Assembly (NCBI RefSeq): GCF_000374185.1
Contig: NZ_KB910518.1
Span: 6,647,286 to 6,711,285, forward strand
Direction: 5' to 3'
Length of the DNA: 64,000 bases
From: Paenibacillus sp. HW567
GTDB lineage: Bacteria > Bacillota > Bacilli > Paenibacillales > Paenibacillaceae
Part shown: positions 35,704 to 44,467 of the stretch, one piece after another
How the letters are laid out: each line of letters begins with the position of its first letter
Position numbering within the stretch: position 1 is the first letter of the stretch
Position numbers and translations under genes: made by a program
Notes under the pieces: generated by a model
Seen by the model: the letters and a program-made list of their open reading frames with translations, nothing else
Databases searched by the model: none
Told to the model about the DNA's origin: nothing

Positions 35704-37008
35704 ATGCCTAGAGTCTTAACAGAACCGGTACAGATTAATCAGGATGTTGAGGAAATCGTGTTTTGTGATTTTGCAAGATTACAGGAATGCTCGTTCAGTT
35801 ACCCCAAAAATCAGTTCTACATGTACATAACGAATTCGGGCAGCCATCTATTCCACATCAAATACAATGGAAAATCAGCAACCATCGAGCCTTCGGACTA
35901 CTTGGAAATCAAAGAGAACACCAGTGAATTCCAGATATATTGCACAACAGGATCTCAGGGTTTTGAAGTAAGGTCACATGCTTACTGCGCGGAGACGAAT
36001 TTTGTTTCTCAAAAAGTACTGTTTATGGACCCGAACCCGTTACTTTCTACTTATAATTGTTATGCCAGCCTTTGTTCTATAGTTCCAATAAATGAGGAAA
36101 ATAAGCCCTGGTTCTACAGTAATTTTACTCAGATTTGTTATGATTATAATTATAACTGGTATTTCTTTGAGAACCATAACATTCTGGATACTTGTCCTTG
36201 GCTTGAGAATTATAAGTTAAGAAGAGAAATGATCAGCAAACGTTTCACATCCATCCGAAATTTCCTTGTCGATGCTATAAATGATGATTTCTATTGCTAT
36301 CTCATCGTCAACCTCTTTCATATTCCTTCCCAATATTATAACAAGTCAGATTTCCCCCACGAAATCCTGATTTACGGGTTTGACCTGGAGAACGAGGAGT
36401 TTTATATTGCCAACAATTTTTCTGAAGGGAGATATGTTCTATCCAAATGTTCCTTTGAACAGATGGAGAGGGCCTTCAATACTGTATCTGTGGACTGGAT
36501 TGAGATCTGCATGTATCGGGTTAAATCATTAGACTACAAAGTTGATTTTAACAAGAGATATTTTGTGAATTCTCTGAGAAGCTACCTGACAGGACAGCCG
36601 AGTATTCTTCAACCTGCTTTTCCTTCTTGGTGGACGTATAATTGTAAATACGGTTTAGATGTTTACAGGCATTTAATCACTATAATCAGGAATACTTCAG
36701 CGGATGATTATTTGGATAAAAGAGTGTTTTGTCTCTTGCAGGAACACAAAAAAATGATGGTTCTCAGACTCGGCTTTATACAAGAGCATCTGAAAGCTGA
36801 TGTTGCCTTGTTAACATATGAATATGAAAAATTAGCCAAAATCTCGGCTATACTAGGAAATTTGGCGTTGAAGTACAACTCCACCAAGAATGTTGCTTTG
36901 CTGGATAAAATCATCTATTATACGAAGGATATTATGGAACAAGAGGATGTACTAATAAGAAAACTATTATTAAACATTGAAGAGAACATTGCCGTTAATA
37001 TAGATTAG
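35704..37008 (+). CDS. BtrH-like cluster protein, copy 3
   Basis: The 434-residue protein has a beta-rich N-terminal domain of about 100 residues, then a domain related to the protein at 6737: ENKPWFYSNFTQIC, and PHEILIYGFD in the middle. Here both candidate catalytic residues of a papain/C39-like dyad are present, Cys119 in YNCYASL and His219. The C-terminal half is helical, ending with Ile/Asn-rich sequence. By analogy to BtrH it could transfer an acyl chain from a carrier protein to an acceptor; this is a weak inference. AAGGGGAT precedes ATG 35704. It is the last cluster gene, and the chromosomal backbone resumes after it. Confidence 0.6.
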   Translation: MPRVLTEPVQINQDVEEIVFCDFARLQECSFSYPKNQFYMYITNSGSHLFHIKYNGKSATIEPSDYLEIKENTSEFQIYCTTGSQGFEVRSHAYCAETNFVSQKVLFMDPNPLLSTYNCYASLCSIVPINEENKPWFYSNFTQICYDYNYNWYFFENHNILDTCPWLENYKLRREMISKRFTSIRNFLVDAINDDFYCYLIVNLFHIPSQYYNKSDFPHEILIYGFDLENEEFYIANNFSEGRYVLSKCSFEQMERAFNTVSVDWIEICMYRVKSLDYKVDFNKRYFVNSLRSYLTGQPSILQPAFPSWWTYNCKYGLDVYRHLITIIRNTSADDYLDKRVFCLLQEHKKMMVLRLGFIQEHLKADVALLTYEYEKLAKISAILGNLALKYNSTKNVALLDKIIYYTKDIMEQEDVLIRKLLLNIEENIAVNID

Positions 37009-37018
37009 TGTGTACTTC

Positions 37019-37042
37019 ACATTCTGAGATTACCAAGAATGT
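37019..37042 (+). terminator. weak inverted repeat after the cluster
   Basis: ACATTCT (37019-37025) pairs with AGAATGT (37036-37042) across a ten-base loop, just after the last cluster gene. There is no T-run beyond TTTAAAAG, so it may be a weak terminator or a protein site. Nothing stronger is visible before ywzB. Confidence 0.25.
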
Positions 37043-37133
37043 TTAAAAGTTTGTAAAAGTACTGGATTCTTTTCCCCTGCACAAGTATGATATAAGAGTC
37101 GATTTCCGAGTAAGCAATACACGGGGGGCTAAC

Positions 37134-37391
37134 ATGAATCAAAGGTTATCTGATGAGTTGTCCAGCACAATCGGCAGCAGCAGTTTAGTTTCGATGGTTG
37201 TTTCTTTGCTTTGTGTAGTATTATCTTGGTGGGCACTTCAGAACCTTAAGCTCGATTTGGTCATAAGATATCCCAAGAGCCCTCAAGGAAGGCTGCTGCA
37301 TTTATTGCTGGCCATTGTCCTGGGCCACTTTGTGGCCGGGTTTCTGCTGGATTACCTGGGCTGGAGTGTGCAAATCCGCAACATGTTTTAA
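37134..37391 (+). CDS. ywzB: DUF1146 small membrane protein, YwzB-like
   Basis: The 85-residue protein has two hydrophobic segments (about 20-36 and 54-72) with the polar link LKLDLVIRYPKSPQGR between them. Its length, layout and position before murA agree with YwzB of B. subtilis, a protein of unknown function. There it directly follows atpC; here the biosynthetic cluster separates them. ACGGGGGG precedes ATG 37134. The ywmB gene that lies between ywzB and murAA in B. subtilis is not seen here. Confidence 0.8.
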   Translation: MNQRLSDELSSTIGSSSLVSMVVSLLCVVLSWWALQNLKLDLVIRYPKSPQGRLLHLLLAIVLGHFVAGFLLDYLGWSVQIRNMF

Positions 37392-37538
37392 AAATGGCCG
37401 GAAGGTTATAAGTGTTGCCGGCTACTTGACGTAGAAAGCTGTCGAATAATAAGGTTTTATAATGTTAACACTTATTAACACATGCATCTTAACTTCGAAA
37501 ATTAATATCAGAAATAATGGACGCGGAGGGAAACCGTA

Positions 37539-38921
37539 ATGAGCAAATTTATCGTCCGCGGTGGCAACAGATTGACCGGGAGCGTGAAAGTTAGCGGTGC
37601 AAAAAATTCCGTACTACCGATCATAGCCGCCTCTCTATTGGCAGAAGAAGGGGTAAGCGTCATTGTGGACGCACCTCCGTTAGACGATGTAATGACAATC
37701 AGCAAAGTGCTGGAATCTCTGGGTGCGGGCGTTACATACCAGAACGATATTATCGAGGTGGATGCCAGAAACATCTCCTCCTGTGAAGCGCCATATGAAT
37801 GGGTGCGGAAAATGCGGGCTTCTTTTTTAGTGATGGGTCCTCTTCTGTCACGGTTGGGGCGTACGCGTATTTCTTTACCGGGCGGCTGTGCCATCGGCAC
37901 AAGACCGATTGACCAGCATTTAAAGGGTTTTGAAGCGCTTGGTGCCGAGATCAGTCTTGGCCAGGGCTATATTGAAGCGAAATCAAACGGACGGCTGCGT
38001 GGAGCTAAAGTATATCTGGATGTGGCCAGCGTAGGTGCGACCGAAAATATAATGATGGCGGCGGCACTCGCCGAAGGCGTAACCTTGATTGAGAACGCGG
38101 CTAAAGAGCCGGAAATTGTTGATTTGGCCAATTACCTGAACGGTATGGGCGCAATCGTGCGCGGTGCGGGAACCGGAGTCATTCGCATCGAAGGCGTAGA
38201 ACGTCTGCATGGGGTGAGACACAATGTCATTCCTGACCGCATCGAAGCGGGCACTTATATGGCGGCTGCAGCGATCACCGGCGGCGATGTCTATGTGGAA
38301 GGTGCAATTGCGGATCACCTGGGACCAGTTATTGCGAAGATGGAGGAAATGGGCGTTACGATTATTCCTGACGAGAACGGTGTTCGCGTAATCAGCGACA
38401 AGCCGCTGAAGGCTGTGGATTTGAAGACTCTGCCGTATCCCGGCTTTCCTACCGACATGCAGTCGCAAATGATGGCTCTATTGCTTCGTTCCGAAGGCAC
38501 CAGTGTTGTAACGGAGACGGTGTTCGAGAACCGCTTCATGCATGTTGATGAATTTCACAATATGAACGCGGAGATTAAGATCGAAGGCCGTTCCGCTATT
38601 GTAACCGGTAATGCTCAGCTAGTCGGCGCCAAAGTATGCGCTACAGACCTGCGTGCCGGCGCTGCGCTTATTTTGGCGGGCCTTGTTGCCGAAGGTACTA
38701 CGGAAGTTAGCGGAACCCATCATATTGACCGTGGGTACGTGCATTTGGCCGAGAAGCTGTCAGGACTTGGTGCGGACATATGGCGGATTTCCATGGAAGA
38801 TTCGGAATCTGCGGCCCCGGCTGCAAAGGAAGAAACCCTCAAACCGGAAGCTGCCAGAAACGAGTCCCATAAAAGTGAAGAGATTAAGTCTCGCTTTCAG
38901 ATTCTGCCAACCTGGGTATAA
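37539..38921 (+). CDS. murA: UDP-N-acetylglucosamine 1-carboxyvinyltransferase
   Basis: MurA adds enolpyruvate to UDP-GlcNAc in the first committed step of peptidoglycan synthesis. The 460-residue protein has SGAKNSVLP near the N-terminus and the catalytic Cys117 in PGGCAIGTRP, so it should be sensitive to fosfomycin-type attack. The last 30 or so residues (after DSESAAPAAKEE) are charged, low in complexity and beyond the usual family end. GGAGGG precedes ATG 37539. A terminator follows. Confidence 0.96.
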   Translation: MSKFIVRGGNRLTGSVKVSGAKNSVLPIIAASLLAEEGVSVIVDAPPLDDVMTISKVLESLGAGVTYQNDIIEVDARNISSCEAPYEWVRKMRASFLVMGPLLSRLGRTRISLPGGCAIGTRPIDQHLKGFEALGAEISLGQGYIEAKSNGRLRGAKVYLDVASVGATENIMMAAALAEGVTLIENAAKEPEIVDLANYLNGMGAIVRGAGTGVIRIEGVERLHGVRHNVIPDRIEAGTYMAAAAITGGDVYVEGAIADHLGPVIAKMEEMGVTIIPDENGVRVISDKPLKAVDLKTLPYPGFPTDMQSQMMALLLRSEGTSVVTETVFENRFMHVDEFHNMNAEIKIEGRSAIVTGNAQLVGAKVCATDLRAGAALILAGLVAEGTTEVSGTHHIDRGYVHLAEKLSGLGADIWRISMEDSESAAPAAKEETLKPEAARNESHKSEEIKSRFQILPTWV

Positions 38922-38936
38922 TCGCAAATTATTTGA

Positions 38937-38968
38937 AGAGACCGGACCGCGTATCGCGGCCGGTCTCT
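38937..38968 (+). terminator. murA terminator
   Basis: AGAGACCGG-type stem with an inner CCGC/GCGG helix (38937-38945 with 38960-38968) is followed by TTTCTGCTTCTT. It is a strong G+C-rich hairpin right after murA. Confidence 0.85.
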
Positions 38969-39083
38969 TTCTGCTTCTTGACAAGGATTGAATAATTCTC
39001 TTTCTCTCAGAATAGCGTTCTAGCAGTTGCCGGAAATTCATATCTATAAGAATCACCGATGACAACTGAAAGGAGCTTAAGAG

Positions 39084-40238
39084 ATGAAAGAGTTACGCAA
39101 TCTGCTGCGGCGAATCATGAATTCGCGACGCCGCGCTGCGCGCACGCGGCGTGCTTCGCCCCGGCTCAGGCGGCTTGCGCCCGCCGCCTGGCTCGCAGCG
39201 CCCCTCCTGGCGGGGCTGCTGCTGCCGCTGCTGGTTGTCCCGCTGCGCGGGGGACAACCGGCACCCCCGGCCGTGCCGCAGGCCACGGCCTCCCCGGCGC
39301 CGCCGGGAACGGCTGCGGAGGAACCTCCGCAGCCGAAGGTCTCCGTCTATTTGTCGCATAGCGGACAAATAGAGACGCTGCCGCTGGAGGACTACGTCAG
39401 CGGCGTGGTGGCGGCCGAGATGCCGGCTGACTTTGAGCTCGAAGCGCTCAAAGCCCAGGCCGTTGCGGCCCGCACCTTCATTGTCCGCCGCCTGCTGGCC
39501 GGCGACAGAAGCGGCGTGCCCGTTCCGGGCGCGGATGTGACGGATACGGTAAGCCACCAGGCTTACATATCCAAGGCCACGCTGGAACGGGATTGGAAGC
39601 GCGGCGGCAAGCGCGCCGGGCTGGACAAACTCCGCCGCGCGGTCCTGGAGACGCGCGGTGTCATCATGACCTATCGGGGCCAGCCGATCACGGCTTCCTT
39701 TTTTGCCTCAAGCGGAGGGTATACAGAGAATTCGGAAGACTACTGGAATGCGTCTGTGCCTTATCTGCGCAGCGTTGCCAGCCCGTGGGATAAAGAAATC
39801 ACGCCTAATCTGGCGGTGACATATACGTTCACGACTTCGGAACTGATGAAGAAGCTGGGGCTTGCAGCTATAGCCCTCCCCGTTTCGAGAGATCTGGCAG
39901 CCTCCTCCTTGATGAAGCCGGTCTCTTCCTCTTCAGGCCTGCCAGCCGAGGTGCTGTCTCTGACAGCCGGACACCGGGTCAAGAAAATCTCCATCGGAGG
40001 CACCGTCTTTACGGGACGGGAGGTACGCGAGAAGCTGGGGCTTCGCTCCAGCCAGTTCACCTGGAAGCGGCAGGGAGGCAAAGTTCTGATTACCACTTAC
40101 GGCAACGGACATGGGGTTGGCATGAGCCAGTGGGGGGCCAACGGCATGGCCAAGGAGGGGAGGACCGCTACACAGATTCTCAAACACTATTACAGCGGGA
40201 TCTCTTTTAACCAAGTCTCAACTCTTCTGAAAAAATAA
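39084..40238 (+). CDS. spoIID: stage II sporulation protein D
   Basis: SpoIID is a membrane-bound lytic transglycosylase of the mother cell needed for engulfment, working with SpoIIM and SpoIIP. The 384-residue protein has an Arg-rich N-terminus, one membrane helix (about 30-55), a Pro/Ala linker, and the SpoIID/LytB domain from about residue 85 with LEDYVSGVVAAEMP, the catalytic Glu region and GHGVGMSQWGA near the end. The first 250 bases are far richer in G+C than anything around them and contain perfect inverted repeats (39233-39259, 39311-39334, 39347-39372). AAAGGAGC precedes ATG 39084. Confidence 0.95.
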   Translation: MKELRNLLRRIMNSRRRAARTRRASPRLRRLAPAAWLAAPLLAGLLLPLLVVPLRGGQPAPPAVPQATASPAPPGTAAEEPPQPKVSVYLSHSGQIETLPLEDYVSGVVAAEMPADFELEALKAQAVAARTFIVRRLLAGDRSGVPVPGADVTDTVSHQAYISKATLERDWKRGGKRAGLDKLRRAVLETRGVIMTYRGQPITASFFASSGGYTENSEDYWNASVPYLRSVASPWDKEITPNLAVTYTFTTSELMKKLGLAAIALPVSRDLAASSLMKPVSSSSGLPAEVLSLTAGHRVKKISIGGTVFTGREVREKLGLRSSQFTWKRQGGKVLITTYGNGHGVGMSQWGANGMAKEGRTATQILKHYYSGISFNQVSTLLKK

Positions 40239-40299
40239 CTTGCAAGATACGTATAAAAGCGAAGCGCCCGGTAACACTGGTTACTGAGGTGATAAACAT

Positions 40300-41043
40300 A
40301 TGAATGAACAAGACAAAAACAAACCAAACCATGATGAATCTCTCAAAAATAAGCAGGGAGATTCAGGCGCAAAGCCTTCTTCATGGAACAGATTGTTATC
40401 CAAGCGCTGGGTATTCCCGGCAGTCTACACGGCGGCAGCGGCAATTATACTAACCATGGTGTGGGTCTATCAGGACACCGGCCAGAAGCCGCTGAAGCCA
40501 GACACCGCAGCCGTCGTTTCACAGGATTCGGCAAGCTCCGGCAATGAAGCCGGCACAGCCAAGGATGACCCTGCGGCAGTCGAAGTGGTTGCTTCGGCAG
40601 AAAGCCTGGCCTGGCCTGTAGCAAATCCGGGTGAAGTAGAAGTAGTTAAGCCGTTCTATGATGAAAAAGGGACCGAAGAGAATCATGTGGCAGCTATGGT
40701 GCAGTATAACGACACCTTCGTGCCGAATGCAGGTATCGACATTGCCCGTGAGGATAATCAGTCGTTTGACGTCAAGGCTGCGCACAGCGGCAAAGTTACC
40801 AGAGTTGAGGATGTTGCGGTGTTCGGCAAGGTGGTTGAGGTCACAGGCCCCGGCAATCTGAAGACAGTATACCAAAGTCTCGGCGACACCAAAGTCAAGC
40901 AAGGTGATGAAGTGAAGCAAGGCGACCTGCTGGCAACCGCCGGACGCAGTGAAATTGAGAAGAATCTTGGCAATCATGTGCACTTTGAAGTGTACGAGGA
41001 TGGCAAGGTAGTTAATCCTTCGGATTTGCTGCCGCAGCGTTAA
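40300..41043 (+). CDS. spoIIQ: stage II sporulation protein Q, degenerate M23 domain
   Basis: SpoIIQ sits in the forespore membrane and pairs with SpoIIIAH across the intermembrane space. The 247-residue protein has a polar N-terminus, one membrane helix (about 34-52) and an extracellular LytM/M23-like domain. The first zinc motif, normally HxGxD, reads NAGID, so the first ligand is Asn; HVHFEVY is kept. Loss of one ligand is known in SpoIIQ of B. subtilis and means a structural, not peptidase, role. The position after spoIID agrees with B. subtilis. GAGGTGAT precedes ATG 40300. Confidence 0.92.
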   Translation: MNEQDKNKPNHDESLKNKQGDSGAKPSSWNRLLSKRWVFPAVYTAAAAIILTMVWVYQDTGQKPLKPDTAAVVSQDSASSGNEAGTAKDDPAAVEVVASAESLAWPVANPGEVEVVKPFYDEKGTEENHVAAMVQYNDTFVPNAGIDIAREDNQSFDVKAAHSGKVTRVEDVAVFGKVVEVTGPGNLKTVYQSLGDTKVKQGDEVKQGDLLATAGRSEIEKNLGNHVHFEVYEDGKVVNPSDLLPQR

Positions 41044-41057
41044 CAATAACTTTTATT

Positions 41058-41084
41058 GGGGGGCTGTACAGCCTCCTTTTTTTT
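41058..41084 (+). terminator. spoIIQ terminator
   Basis: GGGGGCTG pairs with CAGCCTCC (one wobble) around a two-base centre, followed by eight T residues. Confidence 0.85.
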
Positions 41085-41193
41085 GTTCAGATATAAGAAA
41101 CCATCCGTTTCGCCTTGTTCTCACAGAAGGCCTGTTTACGGTTGTCCACTAAATAAAATGAGCCTTTCGAAGCTTGTCACGTCCTGAAAGCGC

Positions 41194-41221
41194 GAATATA
41201 TAGGCCCGCCCCTCATATAAT
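41194..41221 (+). promoter_or_regulatory. predicted sigma-E promoter of spoIIID
   Basis: GAATATA (41194-41200), a 13-base spacer and CATATAAT (41214-41221) agree well with sigma-E promoters (-35 KMATATT, -10 CATACAHT). In B. subtilis spoIIID is transcribed by sigma-E RNA polymerase. The start codon lies 34 bases downstream. Confidence 0.65.
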
Positions 41222-41254
41222 GTACCAAACTATCCACAGTTGGGAGGCGGGAGC

Positions 41255-41542
41255 GTGCACGATTACATCAAGGAACGTACGATCAAAATCGGACGCTGCA
41301 TCGTGGAAACCAGGCACACGGTCCGGACCATAGCCAAAGAATTTGGCGTTTCAAAGAGCACGGTTCATAAGGATTTAACCGAGCGTTTGCCGGAGATCAA
41401 CCCTGATCTGGCAGATCAGGTGAAGCACATTCTTGAATATCACAAGTCAATCCGTCATCTTCGGGGGGGAGAAGCTACAAAAATCAAATATAAGAAAACG
41501 ACGGGAAAAAAGCGCGAGGTGGCCGTAGCGTCAAAGCCATGA
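41255..41542 (+). CDS. spoIIID: sporulation transcription factor SpoIIID
   Basis: SpoIIID is a small DNA-binding regulator of mother-cell genes. The 95-residue protein begins VHDYIKERTIKIG and has the helix-turn-helix TVRTIAKEFGVSKSTVHKDL, followed by ERLPEINPDLA and the basic region HLRGGEATKIKYKK that adds DNA contacts. GTG 41255 is chosen because GGGAGGCGG lies just before it and because the known protein begins at this His-Asp-Tyr. A TTG at 41240 would sit at the ribosome site. Confidence 0.97.
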   Translation: MHDYIKERTIKIGRCIVETRHTVRTIAKEFGVSKSTVHKDLTERLPEINPDLADQVKHILEYHKSIRHLRGGEATKIKYKKTTGKKREVAVASKP

Positions 41543-41695
41543 GATTTTCGGAAATTTAAGGAATAATCCAGGTTTATTACATTGAATAATTCCCCTAAAG
41601 TATGGTATTTTTAAATTTAGGACTAACTAACTATTTTTCTCATCCAAGAAGAATTTTCTTATATTTTAAAATAACACTTTGGGGGCTCTTTCATT

Positions 41696-42694
41696 ATGCT
41701 TAGCAAGGATATCGGAATTGATCTTGGCACGGCCAATGTGCTCATTCATGTCAAGGGAAGGGGAGTTGTTCTGGATGAACCTTCCGTGGTCACGCTTGAA
41801 AGTGATACGAAGAAAGTCCTTGCGGTAGGTGAACAGGCGCGCCGCATGGTTGGACGCACGCCTGGAAATATTACTACAATCCGTCCTCTCCGGGATGGAG
41901 TAATAGCTGATTTTGCAATTACGGAAACGATGCTGAAGTATTTTATTGACAGTGTTGGCGGACGTACCTGGTACGCAAGGCCCCGCATTCTGATCTGTGC
42001 CCCCACGAATATAACTTCCGTTGAACAGAAATCAATCCGGGAAGCGGCTGAACGCAGCGGGGCTAAGGAAGTATTTATGGAAGAAGAACCCAAAGCCGCA
42101 GCGATCGGCGCGGGTATGGACATTTATCAGCCAAGTGGAAACATGGTCGTCGATATTGGCGGCGGAACGACGGATGTAGCCGTACTCTCCATGGGCGACG
42201 TCGTTACCGCCTCCTCGATCAAAGTCGCAGGGGACAAGTTCGACGAAGCCATTTTAAGATACATTAAACAGAAATATAAGCTGCTAATCGGGGAGCGAAC
42301 CGCAGAGGATATTAAAGTTACGATCGGCTCTGTCCGTCCAGGCGGCATGAAAGCCGAAATGGATATTCGCGGGCGTGATATGGTTAGCGGACTGCCCCAG
42401 ACGCTGAGCATTTCTTCTGCCGAAGTGAAGGAAGCGCTGTGGGACCCGGTTTCCTCCATCGTGGCTGCCGCCAAATCGGTGCTTGAGCGCACACCGCCGG
42501 AGCTGTCGGCAGACATTATCGACCGCGGGGTTGTTTTGACCGGCGGGGGTGCACTGTTGAACGGGCTGGACGAGCTGCTCTCCGAACAACTGCATGTTCC
42601 GGTCTGGGTCGCTGAAGACCCGATGCACTGTGTCGTCAAGGGAACGGGAATAATGCTGGATCATTTGGACAAAGTCGTTAAGAAAAAGTTCTAG
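41696..42694 (+). CDS. mbl: cell-shape actin homologue Mbl
   Basis: This 332-residue MreB-family protein guides side-wall synthesis. The actin fold motifs are visible: phosphate 1 DIGIDLGTANVLI, phosphate 2 VVDIGGGTTDVAV, and the adenosine motif RGVVLTGGGALLNG. The position after spoIIID and before flhO is that of mbl in B. subtilis, rather than mreB or mreBH. GGGGG at 41681-41685 may serve as ribosome site. The 153-base gap before it is A+T-rich and may hold its promoter. Confidence 0.93.
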   Translation: MLSKDIGIDLGTANVLIHVKGRGVVLDEPSVVTLESDTKKVLAVGEQARRMVGRTPGNITTIRPLRDGVIADFAITETMLKYFIDSVGGRTWYARPRILICAPTNITSVEQKSIREAAERSGAKEVFMEEEPKAAAIGAGMDIYQPSGNMVVDIGGGTTDVAVLSMGDVVTASSIKVAGDKFDEAILRYIKQKYKLLIGERTAEDIKVTIGSVRPGGMKAEMDIRGRDMVSGLPQTLSISSAEVKEALWDPVSSIVAAAKSVLERTPPELSADIIDRGVVLTGGGALLNGLDELLSEQLHVPVWVAEDPMHCVVKGTGIMLDHLDKVVKKKF

Positions 42695-42744
42695 GCTGCC
42701 GATAATATAAGATAATAGCAGAATCAGGAAGGGGAATTGCCCTC

Positions 42745-43620
42745 ATGCTTAGAGGATTATATACGGCCGCTGCCGGAATGGTTACGCAGCAGCGCAGACA
42801 TGATACGGCGACACAGAATATTGCCAATTTACAAACAACGGGGTACAAGCAGGTGGACAGCGTCAGCCATGCATTTCCCGATGTGCTCATCTCTGCCATG
42901 AGCAATGGTACCATCAAGCCTGTCGGCCACCTCAATACAGGGGTATTTGCCGAACAGTCCATCTCTCAGTATTTGCAGGGGGATATTGTTGAAAGCGGCA
43001 AGACCACTGATTTTGCCCTCTCTACAGACCTGCAGGTGGCAGATCCGGCAACTGGCCAGAATATTGTTTTTGACGGCTCGGGCAAATATGTGACTCCTGA
43101 AGGTGAAGTGATTTATCGTCCTCAGGCATTCTTTACGGTTCAGGATAATGACGGGAACAATTTATATACACGTAACGGCAGCTTCACTGTGGGCACGGGT
43201 GGAGAGGTGCTTAGCGCAGGCGGCTTCAAGGTTCTGGACAGCAACGGCAGACCGCTGGTCTTGACAGGATCGCAGGACAACCTTAAAGTGGACGAGCAGG
43301 GCAATCTGATTGATCCGCAGACGGGTCGCCCCTCAGGAACAAAGATTGGGGTCAGCGTGATTACAAAGCCGCAGGAGCTGATACGTGACGGGAACGGTGT
43401 CTTCCACGCCGATGATGTCCAGGCTGCAGATATCCGGTACTCTAACGGAACGGACAATTTGCAGGTGCGGCAGCGTTATCTGGAGAGCTCTAACGTTGAT
43501 GTCACGCAGGTAACTGTGGATTTAAACGCAGCATACCGGGCGTATGAGGCGAATCAGAAAGTAATTCAGTTCTATGACAGTACTTTGCAGAAGGCTGTTA
43601 CTGAAGTCGGAAGAGTATAG
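42745..43620 (+). CDS. flhO: flagellar rod/hook-family protein FlhO
   Basis: The 291-residue protein belongs to the FlgF/FlgG family of distal rod proteins. It begins with the family signature LRGLYTAAAGMVTQQRRHDTATQNIANLQTTGYKQ and ends with the matching C-terminal coiled coil (YLESSNVDVTQVTVDLNAAYRAYEANQK; motif 43470-43560). Order mbl-flhO-flhP is as in B. subtilis. AGGAAGGGG precedes ATG 42745. Confidence 0.92.
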   Translation: MLRGLYTAAAGMVTQQRRHDTATQNIANLQTTGYKQVDSVSHAFPDVLISAMSNGTIKPVGHLNTGVFAEQSISQYLQGDIVESGKTTDFALSTDLQVADPATGQNIVFDGSGKYVTPEGEVIYRPQAFFTVQDNDGNNLYTRNGSFTVGTGGEVLSAGGFKVLDSNGRPLVLTGSQDNLKVDEQGNLIDPQTGRPSGTKIGVSVITKPQELIRDGNGVFHADDVQAADIRYSNGTDNLQVRQRYLESSNVDVTQVTVDLNAAYRAYEANQKVIQFYDSTLQKAVTEVGRV

Positions 43621-43637
43621 GACAGGAGGAGTAACCC

Positions 43638-44459
43638 GTGAATAACTCAGCAATCGGCGCAGCCGTCTCGATGTCCAGTCTCCAGCAGCGTTTGGATCTT
43701 ATCGCCAATAATATCGCCAATATGGATACAGACGGCTATAAGAGAAAGGAAGGCTCCTTCGAGGATGTGCTAACCCGTGTTCAGCAGCAGTCCAAGGAAT
43801 ATGATCAGCCTGGCCGGAGCATGCCGCTCGGCTTCAATATGGGCTTTGGTGTTCGTGTATCCAAGGTTACCAACGATTGGGAGCAAGGCACGCTTAGGGA
43901 AACAGGCAAACCAACGGATTTGGCCATTCAGGGCAATGGATTGTTTGGGGTTCAGGTGAACGGAGTTACCGCCTATACACGGCAAGGTGATTTTCATTTT
44001 GTTCCGGATACCACGACTCCTAACACTATGATGCTGGTGGACTACTCAGGTAACCCCGTGCTGAATACGCAGGGCAATCCTGTGACGGTACCCAATAATG
44101 TAAGTGCTGCGATTGATGAACGGGGCCGGGTACTGACCAAGACGAGTGAGAATGCGCCGGTCACGGTAGCAGGCACTCTAATGATTGTAGAGCCAAACAG
44201 CAAGAGTACTTTGCAGGCTGTAGATGGTAATTTCTATGTGCTTCCTAATGGAGTCACAGCTCAGCAGGCCTTTGTGCAAAGAGCGGCGGGAACGGTTTCG
44301 AATATAGGTGTGCGTTCTGGATACCTGGAGCGGTCCAACGTGGATTTAGGCAGTGAAATAACGGAAATGATGCAGCTTCAACGCAACTACCAGCTCGCCG
44401 CCCGGGCGCTTTCCTCCAGTGATCAGATGCTTGGCCTGGCTAATAACTTGCGCGGGTAG
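43638..44459 (+). CDS. flhP: flagellar rod/hook-family protein FlhP
   Basis: The 273-residue protein is a second FlgF/FlgG-like rod protein. It has the N-terminal pattern LQQRLDLIANNIANMDTDGYKR and a C-terminal segment with YLERSNVDLGSEITEMMQLQRNYQL. GTG 43638 follows CAGGAGGAG by eight bases. It is probably cotranscribed with flhO (17 bases apart) and the next small gene (8 bases). Confidence 0.92.
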   Translation: MNNSAIGAAVSMSSLQQRLDLIANNIANMDTDGYKRKEGSFEDVLTRVQQQSKEYDQPGRSMPLGFNMGFGVRVSKVTNDWEQGTLRETGKPTDLAIQGNGLFGVQVNGVTAYTRQGDFHFVPDTTTPNTMMLVDYSGNPVLNTQGNPVTVPNNVSAAIDERGRVLTKTSENAPVTVAGTLMIVEPNSKSTLQAVDGNFYVLPNGVTAQQAFVQRAAGTVSNIGVRSGYLERSNVDLGSEITEMMQLQRNYQLAARALSSSDQMLGLANNLRG

Positions 44460-44467
44460 GTGAAGGA

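Noticed and set aside
6575..37050. Integrated mobile element carrying the cluster
   Set aside because: No transposase, integrase, terminal repeat or tRNA edge is visible, so horizontal entry is only suggested by base composition and synteny.
39059..39557. Long open frames on both strands at the start of spoIID
   Set aside because: They come from the high G+C content, which removes stop codons in all frames; only the plus-strand frame codes the SpoIID domain.
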